Assembly: GCA_023458315.1 (NCBI GenBank)
Contig: JAEXAH010000142.1
Location: 45,138 to 109,137, forward strand
Source: Pseudomonadota bacterium
Lineage (GTDB): Bacteria > Pseudomonadota > Alphaproteobacteria > Rhodospirillales > Magnetospirillaceae
Length of the DNA stretch: 64,000 bases
Direction: 5' to 3'
Below, in pieces: positions 1 through 8,369 of this stretch. Both the position numbers and the translations under genes were made by a program. Below the pieces are notes generated by a model. The model searched no databases and was not told the DNA's origin. It saw only the letters and a program-made list of their open reading frames with translations. How positions within the stretch are numbered: position 1 is the stretch's first letter; each line of letters begins with the position of its first letter.

Positions 1-1
1 C

Positions 2-445
2 CGCGAACTGGCCATTTCCTACCTGTCGCGCAACGATCTGGCCCATGTGGAACCGGCCGATCTGACCCCCGACACCGTGGGCAAGGGCAACGCCCAAAGC
101 CAGGGCGTGCAGGCCGCGCTGAACAACGTGGTGGAACGCGTCGCCTCCAAGGGCTACGTGCGCTCCAAGTTCCTGGTGGTCAAGGGCGGCGCCACCACCG
201 CCGCCGGCCTGTCGGCCGATCTGACCGGCACCACCACCACCCCCATCAGCCAACCGGTGATGGCCCTGGAAGTGGACACCGAAGTCGCCATCCAGGAATT
301 CGACGCCCGCGCCGAACAAATCCGCCACGCCCGCATGAAAGGCTACGAAGGCGACGCCTGCCCCGAATGCGGCAACTTCACCCTGGTCCGCAACGGCACC
401 TGCCTGAAGTGCGACACCTGCGGCGGCACGACAGGCTGCTCGTAA
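2..445 (+). CDS. nrdJ: Vitamin B12-dependent ribonucleotide reductase, C-terminal part
   Basis: This is the 3' end of a gene that enters from the left edge; the frame is open from base 2 and no start lies in the window. Class II ribonucleotide reductase makes deoxyribonucleotides from ribonucleotides using adenosylcobalamin, in the cytoplasm. What identifies it is the cysteine-rich tail, a CPEC pair followed by CLKCDTC and a final GCS, which matches the zinc-binding C-terminal tail of NrdJ. The preceding acidic linker is also typical. The catalytic domain is outside the window. Confidence 0.85.
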   Translation, partial: RELAISYLSRNDLAHVEPADLTPDTVGKGNAQSQGVQAALNNVVERVASKGYVRSKFLVVKGGATTAAGLSADLTGTTTTPISQPVMALEVDTEVAIQEFDARAEQIRHARMKGYEGDACPECGNFTLVRNGTCLKCDTCGGTTGCS

Positions 446-465
446 GCTTGGCGACATAATTATTC

Positions 466-493
466 TGTGGGCCGGGGCACGCCCCGGCCCACA
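466..493 (+). terminator. Rho-independent terminator after nrdJ
   Basis: A perfect 13-bp inverted repeat (arms 466-478 and 481-493) begins about 20 bases after the nrdJ stop and is followed by a T-rich stretch. The rest of the gap to base 645 shows nothing else that I can support. Confidence 0.75.
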
Positions 494-645
494 TTGTGTT
501 TGTGCTGGTGCGGCGGCCTGCGCTGGGGCGATGCCGTGCCATTCGACCCGATGATCCTGGCTCCAGCGCAGTCATGCTGGTGAACTCGGTGCCGTTGCCG
601 CTGACGATCATCAGCGACCTACCGCGCCGAACGATCATTGCGGGA

Positions 646-1101
646 TCACGCCGCCAGACGGGTGATCCAGCGTTCGATGGCGGCGACGTGTTCCGCCTCT
701 TCCTCGACGAATTCGCGGGCCATGGCCTTGATTTCCGGGTCGTCGCTGTTGTCCAGCACGCCCTGGTAAAAGGCCAGCCCTTGCCGTTCCGCGTCCAGCG
801 CCAGATCCATGGCCTGATGCACGTCCATGTTGGGGTCGGCGCCCCAGATGGCGGCGGCCTCGGGACTTTCCAGGTCGGGCCATTGGAACTGGCCGGGGGC
901 CATTTCCGGCAGATCGTGGAAGCCGCCGCGCTTGCGCGCCTCGTCCAGATGCAGGCGCGAGAAATAGGCCATCTGACGGAAGAATTCCGCCACATCCTTG
1001 TTGGCGAAGGACGAAGCCACGTCCGCCAGTTCATCGAAGCGCAAGGCGGCTTCCTGTTCCAGACGGGCGGCGTAAACCAGAAATTCCTCGACCGACTTCA
1101 T
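646..1101 (-). CDS. Ferritin-like / rubrerythrin-family protein
   Basis: A 151-residue cytosolic protein that looks like a four-helix diiron bundle. An early ExxxxRF helix, an HLDE helix near residue 50, a second ExxG helix near residue 105, and an EEEAEH helix near residue 135 give the spaced Glu and His ligands expected of the family. There is no C-terminal rubredoxin domain, so it is not a full rubrerythrin. It probably deals with iron or peroxide. The start has a good ribosome site (AAGGAG). It stands alone, downstream of mnmA on the same strand. The exact substrate cannot be read from sequence. Confidence 0.75.
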   Translation of the reverse strand: MKSVEEFLVYAARLEQEAALRFDELADVASSFANKDVAEFFRQMAYFSRLHLDEARKRGGFHDLPEMAPGQFQWPDLESPEAAAIWGADPNMDVHQAMDLALDAERQGLAFYQGVLDNSDDPEIKAMAREFVEEEAEHVAAIERWITRLAA

Positions 1102-1186
1102 TCCCTACTCCTTGCGTGTCAGGGGGGAGAGTTTCGGTGGCGGAGGAACAAAGACTAACTTTTATGCAGGAATGTTTCCAGCACAA

Positions 1187-2260
1187 TCATTGTGCAGAGA
1201 CGATCCAGCCGCCGCCCAGCACCCGCTCGCCGCGATAGAACACGCAGGCTTGACCGGGGGCGACACCCTCTTCCGGTTCGGCCAGGATCACCGTGGCGGT
1301 GCCATCGGCATGACGGGTCAGGCGGGCCGGTTTCGGCGGCCGGGTCGAGCGCACCCGCACCGCGACCGCGACGTCGTCGGCCTCGGCACCGCCCAGCCAG
1401 TTGACGTTCCGCAGGGTGATGACGGTCCGCCCCAGCGCCGCGCGCGGGCCGACCACCACCCGGCGGCTTTCCGCCTCCAGCCGCACCACATACAGCGGCG
1501 CGCCGCCGCCCAGGCCCAGGCCCTTCCGCTGGCCGATGGTGTAATGGATGATGCCGTCGTGACGGCCCAGCACGCGACCGTCCACATGCACGATCTCGCC
1601 GCCCTCGATGGCGCCGGGGCGCAGGCGGTGCACCAGCCCGGCGTAATCGCCGTCGGGCACGAAACAGATATCCTGGCTGTCACGCTTGGCCGCCACCGGC
1701 AGATTGTGACGGACGGCGATGGCGCGGGTTTCGTCCTTGCTGAGCATGCCGCCCAGCGGAAAACGCAGGAATTCCAACTGGTCGCGGGTGGTGGAGAACA
1801 GGAAATAGCTCTGGTCGCGGCTGGGATCGACGCCCTTCAGCATCTCGGCGCCATCCGGCCCATCCACCCGGCGCACGTAATGGCCGGTGGCCAGCGCGTC
1901 GGCGCCCAGATCGCGCGCCACCTGGAACAGATCGCGGAACTTGACCGTCTGGTTGCACAGCACGCAGGGGATCGGCGTCTCGCCGCGCAGATAGGCATCG
2001 GCGAACGGGTCGATCACGTCGGCCTGGAAGGTGCTTTCCATGTCCATGACGTAATGGGCGATGCCCAGGGCATCGGCCACGGCGCGGGCGTCGTGGATGT
2101 CCTTGGAACCGCAACAGGTCTTGGGGCGGCACACCGCCGCGCCGTGGTCGTAGAGTTGCAGGGTGACGCCGACCACTTCCCACCCCTGCTCTTTCAGCAG
2201 CGCGGCGGTGGCCGAGGAATCCACGCCCCCCGACATGGCGACGACGATACGGCCCGACAT
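1187..2260 (-). CDS. mnmA: tRNA-specific 2-thiouridylase MnmA
   Basis: MnmA adds sulfur to uridine 34 of the Lys, Glu and Gln tRNAs, using ATP and a persulfide that ultimately comes from IscS. The N-terminal PP-loop SGGVDSS (residues 10-16) is intact. The catalytic cysteine pair is visible as CVLCNQ near residue 100 and as CF in the SQDICFVPDGDY segment near residue 200. The length of 357 residues is normal. Its ATG directly abuts the stop of the upstream DUF599 gene, so the two are probably co-transcribed. An IscS gene lies 5 kb upstream on the same strand. Confidence 0.97.
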   Translation of the reverse strand: MSGRIVVAMSGGVDSSATAALLKEQGWEVVGVTLQLYDHGAAVCRPKTCCGSKDIHDARAVADALGIAHYVMDMESTFQADVIDPFADAYLRGETPIPCVLCNQTVKFRDLFQVARDLGADALATGHYVRRVDGPDGAEMLKGVDPSRDQSYFLFSTTRDQLEFLRFPLGGMLSKDETRAIAVRHNLPVAAKRDSQDICFVPDGDYAGLVHRLRPGAIEGGEIVHVDGRVLGRHDGIIHYTIGQRKGLGLGGGAPLYVVRLEAESRRVVVGPRAALGRTVITLRNVNWLGGAEADDVAVAVRVRSTRPPKPARLTRHADGTATVILAEPEEGVAPGQACVFYRGERVLGGGWIVSAQ

Positions 2261-2956
2261 CTACTTCGCTCCCAATGCATCGGCCAGGGTGGACAGGCTC
2301 TTGGAATGGAACTCGCGCCGGTACAGCACCGCCACCACCATTGCGGCGGCGACCAGGAACACCCAGGTGTGGACGAACCACAGCATCATGGCCAGCGCGA
2401 AATAATAGGCCCGCAGCCCACGATTGAAGCTGTTGGCCGCCAGGCTTTGCAGCCGCGCGGCATGCGAGGCGAACACTTCCTTCAGCATGTCGTCGGCGCG
2501 CGGTTCCGGCGCCGCGCCCATGATGATGCAGCAATAGTTGAACTGGCGCAGACACCATGTGAACTGGAAAAAGGCGTAGACGAAGACCAGGGCCAGCAAC
2601 AACACCTTCATCTCGAACGCTTCCAGCCCCGACGATCCTGCGAAGGGCAGGTCGCGGTAGACGGTGAAGGCCCGTTCGCCCGATCCCATCAGCGCCACCA
2701 GACCGCCCAGCACCAGGATGGAGGCCGAGGCGAAGAACGCCACCGAGCGCATCAGCGATCCCACCAGCGACACGTCGGCCACCCGATTGTCGCGGTCGCA
2801 CAGCGCCCGCATCCAGGCGCGGCGATGGCGCACCATGACCGCCGACAGCGACCGCCCCAGCAGGGTCCGGTGTTCGGCCATCAGGGTATAGCCCACCCAC
2901 AACACCACGAAGGCGGCGAAGGCGGCGATGTCGATCAGCGGAATGCCGTGGATCAT
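2261..2956 (-). CDS. DUF599 family membrane protein
   Basis: A 231-residue inner-membrane protein with about four hydrophobic segments, near residues 5-25, 75-100, 120-145 and 190-215. The pattern, including the FQFTWCLRQFNY stretch and the NRGLRAYYF stretch, fits DUF599, whose function is unknown. I chose the ATG at 2956 because GAGGAG sits seven to eight bases upstream; a longer reading would begin at 2992 without such a site. It ends flush against mnmA, which suggests a two-gene transcript. Confidence 0.8.
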   Translation of the reverse strand: MIHGIPLIDIAAFAAFVVLWVGYTLMAEHRTLLGRSLSAVMVRHRRAWMRALCDRDNRVADVSLVGSLMRSVAFFASASILVLGGLVALMGSGERAFTVYRDLPFAGSSGLEAFEMKVLLLALVFVYAFFQFTWCLRQFNYCCIIMGAAPEPRADDMLKEVFASHAARLQSLAANSFNRGLRAYYFALAMMLWFVHTWVFLVAAAMVVAVLYRREFHSKSLSTLADALGAK

Positions 2957-2979
2957 GGCGCCAGTCTCCTCAAAACGGC

Positions 2980-3002
2980 ATGGCCGGGACAAGCCCGGCC
3001 AT
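2980..3002. repeat. REP-like hairpin
   Basis: ATGGCCGGG, a five-base loop (ACAAG), then CCCGGCCAT. The same stem recurs inside the two large repeats at 34.3 and 55.0 kb, and a related stem near 63.9 kb. It sits between the isc operon and the DUF599 gene. Confidence 0.7.
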
Positions 3003-3026
3003 GACTGCGCTCTGCGTGGTGTTCCC

Positions 3027-3221
3027 TCAGTCCCGCTCGTCGATCCAGGCCATCTGGATGGCCTCCAGGATCTTCTCGTTGGACTTGTTGGGATCGTCGT
3101 CGAAATCGGCCAGCGCGCAGACCCAGGCGTGCAGATCGGTGAACCGCAGGTTCACGTTGTCCGCCTGGGGATGCGCTTCCTCCAGCGCGATGGCGATGTC
3201 GATGACGTCACCCCACTTCAT
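3027..3221 (-). CDS. iscX: Fe-S assembly protein IscX
   Basis: A 64-residue acidic protein that matches IscX (YfhJ): it starts MKWGDVIDIAIALEE, contains the HPQADNV segment and ends with a conserved acidic W-I-D-E-R tail. IscX binds IscS and iron and tunes cluster assembly. It is the last gene of the isc operon; its ATG overlaps the ferredoxin stop by one base. Confidence 0.92.
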   Translation of the reverse strand: MKWGDVIDIAIALEEAHPQADNVNLRFTDLHAWVCALADFDDDPNKSNEKILEAIQMAWIDERD

Positions 3222-3559
3222 TATTTCTTGTCCACGGCCATGTTGCGGGTGGCGGCGGGGACGCTGACCACCAGGCCGTCCAGATCCTTGTTGAAGATGA
3301 TCTGGCAGCCCAGGCGCGAGGTGCTGGTCAGGCCGAAGGCCAGGTCCAGCATGTCTTCCTCGTCTTCCGAGGCGGGCTTCAGCTTGTCATACCATTCCTG
3401 GGCGACCACCAGATGGCAGGTGGAGCAGGCCAGCGAGCCTTCGCAGGCGCCTTCCAGTTCCACCTTGTTGCGGTGGGCGATCTCCAGCACCGACAGGCCC
3501 TCGGGGGCCTCGACCTCGAGGCGCGCGCCGTCGGGCTGGATAAAGGTCATCTTGGGCAT
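3221..3559 (-). CDS. fdx: [2Fe-2S] ferredoxin of the isc system
   Basis: An adrenodoxin-type ferredoxin of 112 residues that supplies electrons for cluster assembly on IscU. The four ligands are visible as Cys39, Cys45, Cys48 and Cys85 in the pattern CX5CX2CX36C. The ATG at 3559 has AAGGA nine bases upstream. It lies between hscA and iscX in the usual isc order. Confidence 0.95.
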   Translation of the reverse strand: MPKMTFIQPDGARLEVEAPEGLSVLEIAHRNKVELEGACEGSLACSTCHLVVAQEWYDKLKPASEDEEDMLDLAFGLTSTSRLGCQIIFNKDLDGLVVSVPAATRNMAVDKK

Positions 3560-3633
3560 TACGGCAATCCTTGGCTAAAACCCCGGCGCGGGATTGGTAC
3601 GATCGGCGCCCGGGCTGGTTCGATCCCCAACAA

Positions 3634-5547
3634 TTATTCGTCGCCCCCCAGGGCGTCGTCGAGACGGTCGACCGACACGCCGGCCAGCGCCTGACGGATG
3701 CCACGGTCCATGCGCTTTTCGGCGAAGGACTTGGTGGCGGCCTCCAATTGCTCGACCGCCGCGTTGACGGCGTCGCGGTCGGAACCCGCGCACGCCTGTT
3801 CGACACGCTTCAAGGCTGCATCGATACCCTGCCGTTCGTCATCCGACAAGAGGTCCGCGTCAACCGACAGCGCGGAATTCACCGCCAGCACCGATCGGCG
3901 GGCCTCGACCACAGCTTCCGCGAGCAGACGCTGGGCCATATCCTCGCGGGCGTTTTCCATGGAAGCACGCAACATGTTGGCCATTTCGTCCTCGGACAGC
4001 CCATAGGACGGCTTCACCGCCACCTGCTGTTCGATGCCGGTGGTCAGTTCCTTGGCCGCCACGGTCAGCAGGCCGTCGGCGTCAACCTGGAAGGTGACGC
4101 GGATGCGCGCCGCGCCCGCCGCCATGGGCGGAATGCCGCGCAGCACGAAGCGGGCCAGCGAGCGGTTCTGGTCCACCATCTCGCGCTCGCCCTGGACGGC
4201 GTGAATGGCCATGGCGGTCTGGCCGTCCTGATAGGTGGTGAATTCCTGGGCCATGGCCACCGGAATGGGGGTGTTGCGCGGAATGACCTTTTCCACGATG
4301 CCGCCCATGGTCTCGATGCCCAGGCTGAGCGGGGTGACGTCCAGCAGCAGGGTGTCGGAGCCGCGGGTCAGCGCCTCGGCCTGAAGGGCGGCGCCGACCG
4401 CCACCACTTCGTCGGGGTTGATGTCGCTGAGCGGTTCGCTGCCGAAGAACTCGGCCACCCGGCGGCGCACCAGCGGCATGCGGGTGGAGCCGCCCACCAG
4501 CACCACGCCCTTGATGTCGGCCACGTCGATGCCCGCGTCCTCGACCACGTTGCGGCAGATGTCGATGGTGCGCGACACGAATTGCCCGGCCAGGGATTCC
4601 AGGGTGGCGCGGTCCAGGGCGTGGCGCGACGGCTTGCCGTCCACCTCGATCATCCATTCGCCGGACTCGCGCGCGGTCAGGCATTCCTTGGCGACGCGGG
4701 CGGTCATCAGCGCCTGCTTGGCCTCGCCGGGGGAAATGGTCTGGGCGCCCAGATCGGCGGCGCGGGCGGCCAGGAAATGTTCGGCCACCGCATGGTCGAT
4801 ATCGTCGCCGCCCAGCACGGCGTCGCCGCCGGTGGCCTTCACCTGGAAGACGCCCTTTTCCATCTTGAGGATGGAGATATCGAAGGTGCCGCCGCCCAGA
4901 TCGTAGACGGCATACAGACCCTCGACACCGTTATCCAGGCCATAGGCCAGGGCGGCGGCGGTGGGTTCGTTGACCAGACGCAGCACTTCCAGATCGGCCA
5001 GACGGGCGGCGTCCTTGGTGGCGGTGCGGGCGGCATCGTCGAAATAGGCGGGGACGGTGATCACCGCCCGGCTGACGTGACGGCCGCTCAGGGCTTCCTC
5101 GGCGCGGGCCTTGATGGCGCGCAGGATGTCGGCGGAAATCTCCACCGGGGTCATCACCCGCCCGGCGACGCGCAGGCGCACCATGCCGCCCTCGGGGTTG
5201 GGCTCGACCGTATAGGGCAGCGTGCCCGCCAGCGCCTTGACGTCCTCGATGCCGCGCCCCATCAGGCGCTTGATGGACGACACCACATGGTCGGGGGTTT
5301 CCAGGATCGCCTCGCGCGCCTTGGCGCCCACCTCGACCGCGCCGTCGTCGCGGTAATGCACCACCGACGGGATCAGGGCGCGGCCATCGGCGCCGCGCAA
5401 CACCTCGGTCTCGCCGTCGAAGGACAACGCCACCACCGAATTGGTGGTGCCCAGATCGATGCCGACCGCCGCCCCCGCTTCCTGTTCATGCGGCGCCGGG
5501 GTTTCGCCCGGTTCGTGCAATTGGAGCAGGACGAGACCGTCGGACAT
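3634..5547 (-). CDS. hscA: Fe-S cluster chaperone HscA (Hsp70 type)
   Basis: A specialised Hsp70 that helps transfer clusters from IscU to targets. The N-terminal ATPase domain shows GIDLGTTNSVVAL near residue 30, the DLGGGTFDIS phosphate loop near residue 215 and VLVGGSTRMP near residue 355. The substrate-binding and lid domains fill the remaining third. The length of 637 residues is normal for HscA. Its partner motif LPPVK is present in the IscU encoded by this operon, and its J-protein HscB is immediately upstream. Confidence 0.96.
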   Translation of the reverse strand: MSDGLVLLQLHEPGETPAPHEQEAGAAVGIDLGTTNSVVALSFDGETEVLRGADGRALIPSVVHYRDDGAVEVGAKAREAILETPDHVVSSIKRLMGRGIEDVKALAGTLPYTVEPNPEGGMVRLRVAGRVMTPVEISADILRAIKARAEEALSGRHVSRAVITVPAYFDDAARTATKDAARLADLEVLRLVNEPTAAALAYGLDNGVEGLYAVYDLGGGTFDISILKMEKGVFQVKATGGDAVLGGDDIDHAVAEHFLAARAADLGAQTISPGEAKQALMTARVAKECLTARESGEWMIEVDGKPSRHALDRATLESLAGQFVSRTIDICRNVVEDAGIDVADIKGVVLVGGSTRMPLVRRRVAEFFGSEPLSDINPDEVVAVGAALQAEALTRGSDTLLLDVTPLSLGIETMGGIVEKVIPRNTPIPVAMAQEFTTYQDGQTAMAIHAVQGEREMVDQNRSLARFVLRGIPPMAAGAARIRVTFQVDADGLLTVAAKELTTGIEQQVAVKPSYGLSEDEMANMLRASMENAREDMAQRLLAEAVVEARRSVLAVNSALSVDADLLSDDERQGIDAALKRVEQACAGSDRDAVNAAVEQLEAATKSFAEKRMDRGIRQALAGVSVDRLDDALGGDE

Positions 5548-5589
5548 GGGAAATCCTCTCAGATGTTGGGCGGACGGACGGGCGCGCTT

Positions 5590-6216
5590 CTAGCGCAGCG
5601 CCCGGGTCAGGCGGGTTTTCTTGCTGCGGGCCTCTTCGGCCAGCTTGGTCAGGTATTTCAGGCGGGTGGTCAGGCCCGCCGCCTTTTCCAGATCGTTGGC
5701 GGCGAAGGCGGCCGAGATGTGGCACTGCGCCGACAGTACATCGGCGTCGGCCTCGGCCGACAGCTTGGTGATGCGGTCGGGGGTATCGGCCTCGGCCAGC
5801 GCCTCGCGCTTTTCCATCTGCTCCATCAGCAACTCGGGGTCCGAGATGGTGCCGCAGGCGGTCAGATCCACCGGACGCCCCAGCAGCCCCAGCAGATAGG
5901 CGGCGCGCTTCAGCGGCTCCTTCAGCGTCTCGTAAGCTTCGTTCAGGGCGGTCGCCTGTTGCTGCGACAAAGCGCGTTCCTTGGGCGACTTGGCGGCGAA
6001 ACGGTCGGGATGCAGGCGGCGCTGGAAGCCGAAATACTGGCGTTCCAGTTCGTCGTTATCGATCTCGAAGGTCGGCCGCAGGCCCAGCCGCGCGTAATGA
6101 TCGATGGCCCCCGGCCCCTGCACCGCCCCGCACACGGAACAGAACAGGGCGCGCGACGCCACCGGCCCCTTGCAGGACCAGCACGGCACCACGGCGGCGA
6201 CGGCGGACGCGTTCAT
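5590..6216 (-). CDS. hscB: J-domain co-chaperone HscB
   Basis: HscB brings IscU to HscA and stimulates its ATPase. The N-terminus carries a CWSC plus CSVC zinc-ribbon pair (residues 12-31), seen in mitochondrial-type HscB but absent from E. coli HscB. The J-domain follows with an intact HPD (HPDRF near residue 70) and the C-terminal IscU-binding three-helix domain. I start at the ATG at 6216; the ATG at 6231, which overlaps the iscA stop, is the alternative and adds five residues. Confidence 0.93.
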   Translation of the reverse strand: MNASAVAAVVPCWSCKGPVASRALFCSVCGAVQGPGAIDHYARLGLRPTFEIDNDELERQYFGFQRRLHPDRFAAKSPKERALSQQQATALNEAYETLKEPLKRAAYLLGLLGRPVDLTACGTISDPELLMEQMEKREALAEADTPDRITKLSAEADADVLSAQCHISAAFAANDLEKAAGLTTRLKYLTKLAEEARSKKTRLTRALR

Positions 6217-6230
6217 ACCCCCGCCCCCCA

Positions 6231-6569
6231 TCAGACGTGGAACGACTCGCCGCAACCGCAGCGGCCCTTCTCGTTCGGGTTCCGGAACACGAAGCCCGAC
6301 TGCATCTTGTCCTCGACCCAATCCATTTCGGTGCCGAAGATGAACATGCTGGCCTTGGGGTCGATCAGCACGGTGACGCCGTTCATTTCGACCACTTCGT
6401 CGAATTGCGATTTCTCGTCGGCGTATTCCAGGGTGTAGGACATGCCCGAACAGCCCTTGGTGCGCACACCGATGCGGATACCGGCCGAAGGCTTGCCGCG
6501 CTTTTCCAACAGCGCCTTGACGCGTTCGGCAGCGGCTTCGGTCATCGAGATGGGAGCCTTCATTTCCAT
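6231..6569 (-). CDS. iscA: A-type iron-sulfur carrier IscA
   Basis: IscA binds iron or Fe-S clusters and hands them on to client proteins. The three ligand cysteines are present, one in KGCSGMSY and two in RCGCGESF at the C-terminus. I start at the ATG at 6569, about 112 residues in all, since an upstream reading would need a TTG codon. The C-terminal position of CGCGESF is typical of the family. The stop overlaps a possible hscB start. Confidence 0.94.
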   Translation of the reverse strand: MEMKAPISMTEAAAERVKALLEKRGKPSAGIRIGVRTKGCSGMSYTLEYADEKSQFDEVVEMNGVTVLIDPKASMFIFGTEMDWVEDKMQSGFVFRNPNEKGRCGCGESFHV

Positions 6570-6616
6570 GGCCTGCGATCCCTTTCCAGACAATAGCGGG
6601 GCGTTGCGACGGCGGC

Positions 6617-7021
6617 CTATTGGGCCGCCGTGTCGTCCGCGATTCCGGCCTTGCTCTTATAATCCTTGATGGCGGCCTTGATAGCATCCTCGGCCAGCAC
6701 CGAACAATGGATCTTGACCGGCGGCAGCGCCAGTTCCTGGGCGATGTCGGTGTTCTTGATGGCCGCGGCCTCGTCCAGGGTCTTGCCCTTCACCCATTCG
6801 GTGACGAGCGACGACGAAGCGATGGCCGAACCGCAGCCGAAGGTCTTGAACTTGGCGTCCTCGATGATGCCTTCGGGGCTGACCTTGATTTGCAGCTTCA
6901 TGACGTCGCCGCAGGCGGGGGCGCCGACCAGACCGGTGCCGACATCGGCCGATTCCTTGTCGAGCGCGCCGACGTTGCGCGGGTTCTCGTAATGGTCGAC
7001 GACCTTGTCGCTGTAAGCCAT
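6617..7021 (-). CDS. iscU: Fe-S cluster scaffold IscU
   Basis: IscU is the scaffold on which [2Fe-2S] clusters are built from IscS sulfur and iron. The ligands are seen as Cys in GAPACGDV, Cys in FGCGSA and Cys in KIHCSV. The chaperone-recognition motif LPPVK precedes the last cysteine. The start at 7021 (MAYSDKVV) follows a strong GGAGG site; a longer reading from 7048 lacks support. About 134 residues, as usual. A possible internal promoter lies just upstream. Confidence 0.97.
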   Translation of the reverse strand: MAYSDKVVDHYENPRNVGALDKESADVGTGLVGAPACGDVMKLQIKVSPEGIIEDAKFKTFGCGSAIASSSLVTEWVKGKTLDEAAAIKNTDIAQELALPPVKIHCSVLAEDAIKAAIKDYKSKAGIADDTAAQ

Positions 7022-7075
7022 TTTGTCCTCCAAAAACCTGGCGGGCACAAAGCCCGACTGGATTACTCCAGAATT

Positions 7076-7104
7076 ATTCTAATCCGCGCGCGGCCAAGAC
7101 TCAA
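7076..7104 (-). promoter_or_regulatory. Internal isc promoter with dyad upstream of iscU
   Basis: On the minus strand TTGAGT (7099-7104) and TAGAAT (7076-7081) are separated by exactly 17 bases, a sigma-70 layout. The -10 overlaps the palindrome AGAATTATTCT (7070-7080), itself flanked by GGATTA and TAATCC arms (7060-7065 and 7080-7085). The dyad could be an operator for IscR or another Fe-S or iron regulator; that part is inference. Confidence 0.5.
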
Positions 7105-8351
7105 TGCTCGGCCCACTGGATGGACTTGAGATCGACGCCTTCCTGGTGCATGTCCCACAGCGGGCTCATGGAGCGCAGGTGCTCGACCGCCTTGACCACA
7201 TGGTCGATGGCGTAGTCGATGTCCTCGTCGGTGGTGAAACGGCCCATGCCGAAACGGATCGAGGTATGGGCCATCTCGGCGTCCAGGCCCAGGGCGCGCA
7301 GCACGTAGGACGGCTCCAGCGAAGCCGAGGTGCAGGCGGAACCCGACGACACCGCCAGATCCTTGATGCCCATCATCAGTCCCTCGCCCTCGACGAAGGC
7401 GAAGGAAATGTTCAGGTTGCCGGGGATGCGGGCATCCATGTCGCCGTTGACGTAGATTTCCGCCAGACGCTGTTGCAGGCCGCCCAGCAGGCGGGTTTGC
7501 AGACGGCGCAGACGCTCGGCCTCGGCGCCCATTTCCGCCTTGGCGATAGCGCAGGCTTCGCCCAGGCCGACGCACAGCGGCGTCGCCAGGGTGCCCGAGC
7601 GCATGCCGCGTTCCTGGCCGCCGCCATTGATCAGCGGCACGATGCGCACGCGCGGACGGCGGCGGACATACAGCGCGCCAATACCCTTGGGTCCATAGAT
7701 CTTGTGGCCCGAGATGGACATCAGGTCGATGTTCATGGCGTTGACGTCCAGCGGGATCTTGCCGACCGCCTGGGCGCAATCGGTGTGGAAGAACGCGCCC
7801 TTCTTGCGACAGATGGCGCCGATCTCGGCCAGCGGCTGGATCACGCCGATCTCGTTGTTGACGCCCATGACCGAAACGATGGCGGTCTTGTCGGTGACGG
7901 CGGCGTCCAGTTCCGCCAGATCGATCAGGCCGTTGGCCTTGACCGGCAGATAGGTGACGCGGAAGCCTTCCTGTTCCAGATGGCGGCAGGTATCCAGCAC
8001 GCATTTGTGCTCCGTCACCACGGTGACGATGTGGTCCTTCTTGTCCTTGTAGAAGTGGGCCACGCCCTTCAGCGCCAGATTGTTGGATTCGGTGGCGCCC
8101 GAGGTGAAGATGATTTCCTTGGCATCGGCGCCGATGATGGCGGCGATCTGCTCGCGGGCGATCTCGACCGCCTCTTCCGCTTCCCAGCCGTAGCGGTGGG
8201 TGCGCGAATGGGCGTTGCCGAACTTCTCGGTGAAATAGGGGATCATCTTCTCGACCACGCGCGGGTCGCAGGGGGTGGTGGCCTGGTAGTCGAGATAGAT
8301 CGGTTGGCCGGGGGCCCGGCCGATGGTGTTGGGGGTGGCGGCAACGGTCAT
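7101..8351 (-). CDS. iscS: Cysteine desulfurase IscS
   Basis: A PLP enzyme that takes sulfur from cysteine as a persulfide for IscU and for tRNA thiolation. The PLP lysine is in SGHKIYGPKG near residue 215 and the catalytic loop cysteine is in SSGSACTSASLEPS near residue 335. The length of 416 residues is typical of group I IscS. It is followed directly by iscU and preceded by a second, shorter desulfurase of the same superfamily. Confidence 0.97.
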   Translation of the reverse strand: MTVAATPNTIGRAPGQPIYLDYQATTPCDPRVVEKMIPYFTEKFGNAHSRTHRYGWEAEEAVEIAREQIAAIIGADAKEIIFTSGATESNNLALKGVAHFYKDKKDHIVTVVTEHKCVLDTCRHLEQEGFRVTYLPVKANGLIDLAELDAAVTDKTAIVSVMGVNNEIGVIQPLAEIGAICRKKGAFFHTDCAQAVGKIPLDVNAMNIDLMSISGHKIYGPKGIGALYVRRRPRVRIVPLINGGGQERGMRSGTLATPLCVGLGEACAIAKAEMGAEAERLRRLQTRLLGGLQQRLAEIYVNGDMDARIPGNLNISFAFVEGEGLMMGIKDLAVSSGSACTSASLEPSYVLRALGLDAEMAHTSIRFGMGRFTTDEDIDYAIDHVVKAVEHLRSMSPLWDMHQEGVDLKSIQWAEH

Positions 8352-8369
8352 GTAATCGATCCTTCTCGC

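Noticed and set aside
1112..3004. A 630-codon plus-strand open frame
   Set aside because: It lies opposite mnmA and the DUF599 gene and has no recognisable domain.
3571..6438. A 955-codon plus-strand open frame
   Set aside because: Antisense shadow of hscA and hscB.
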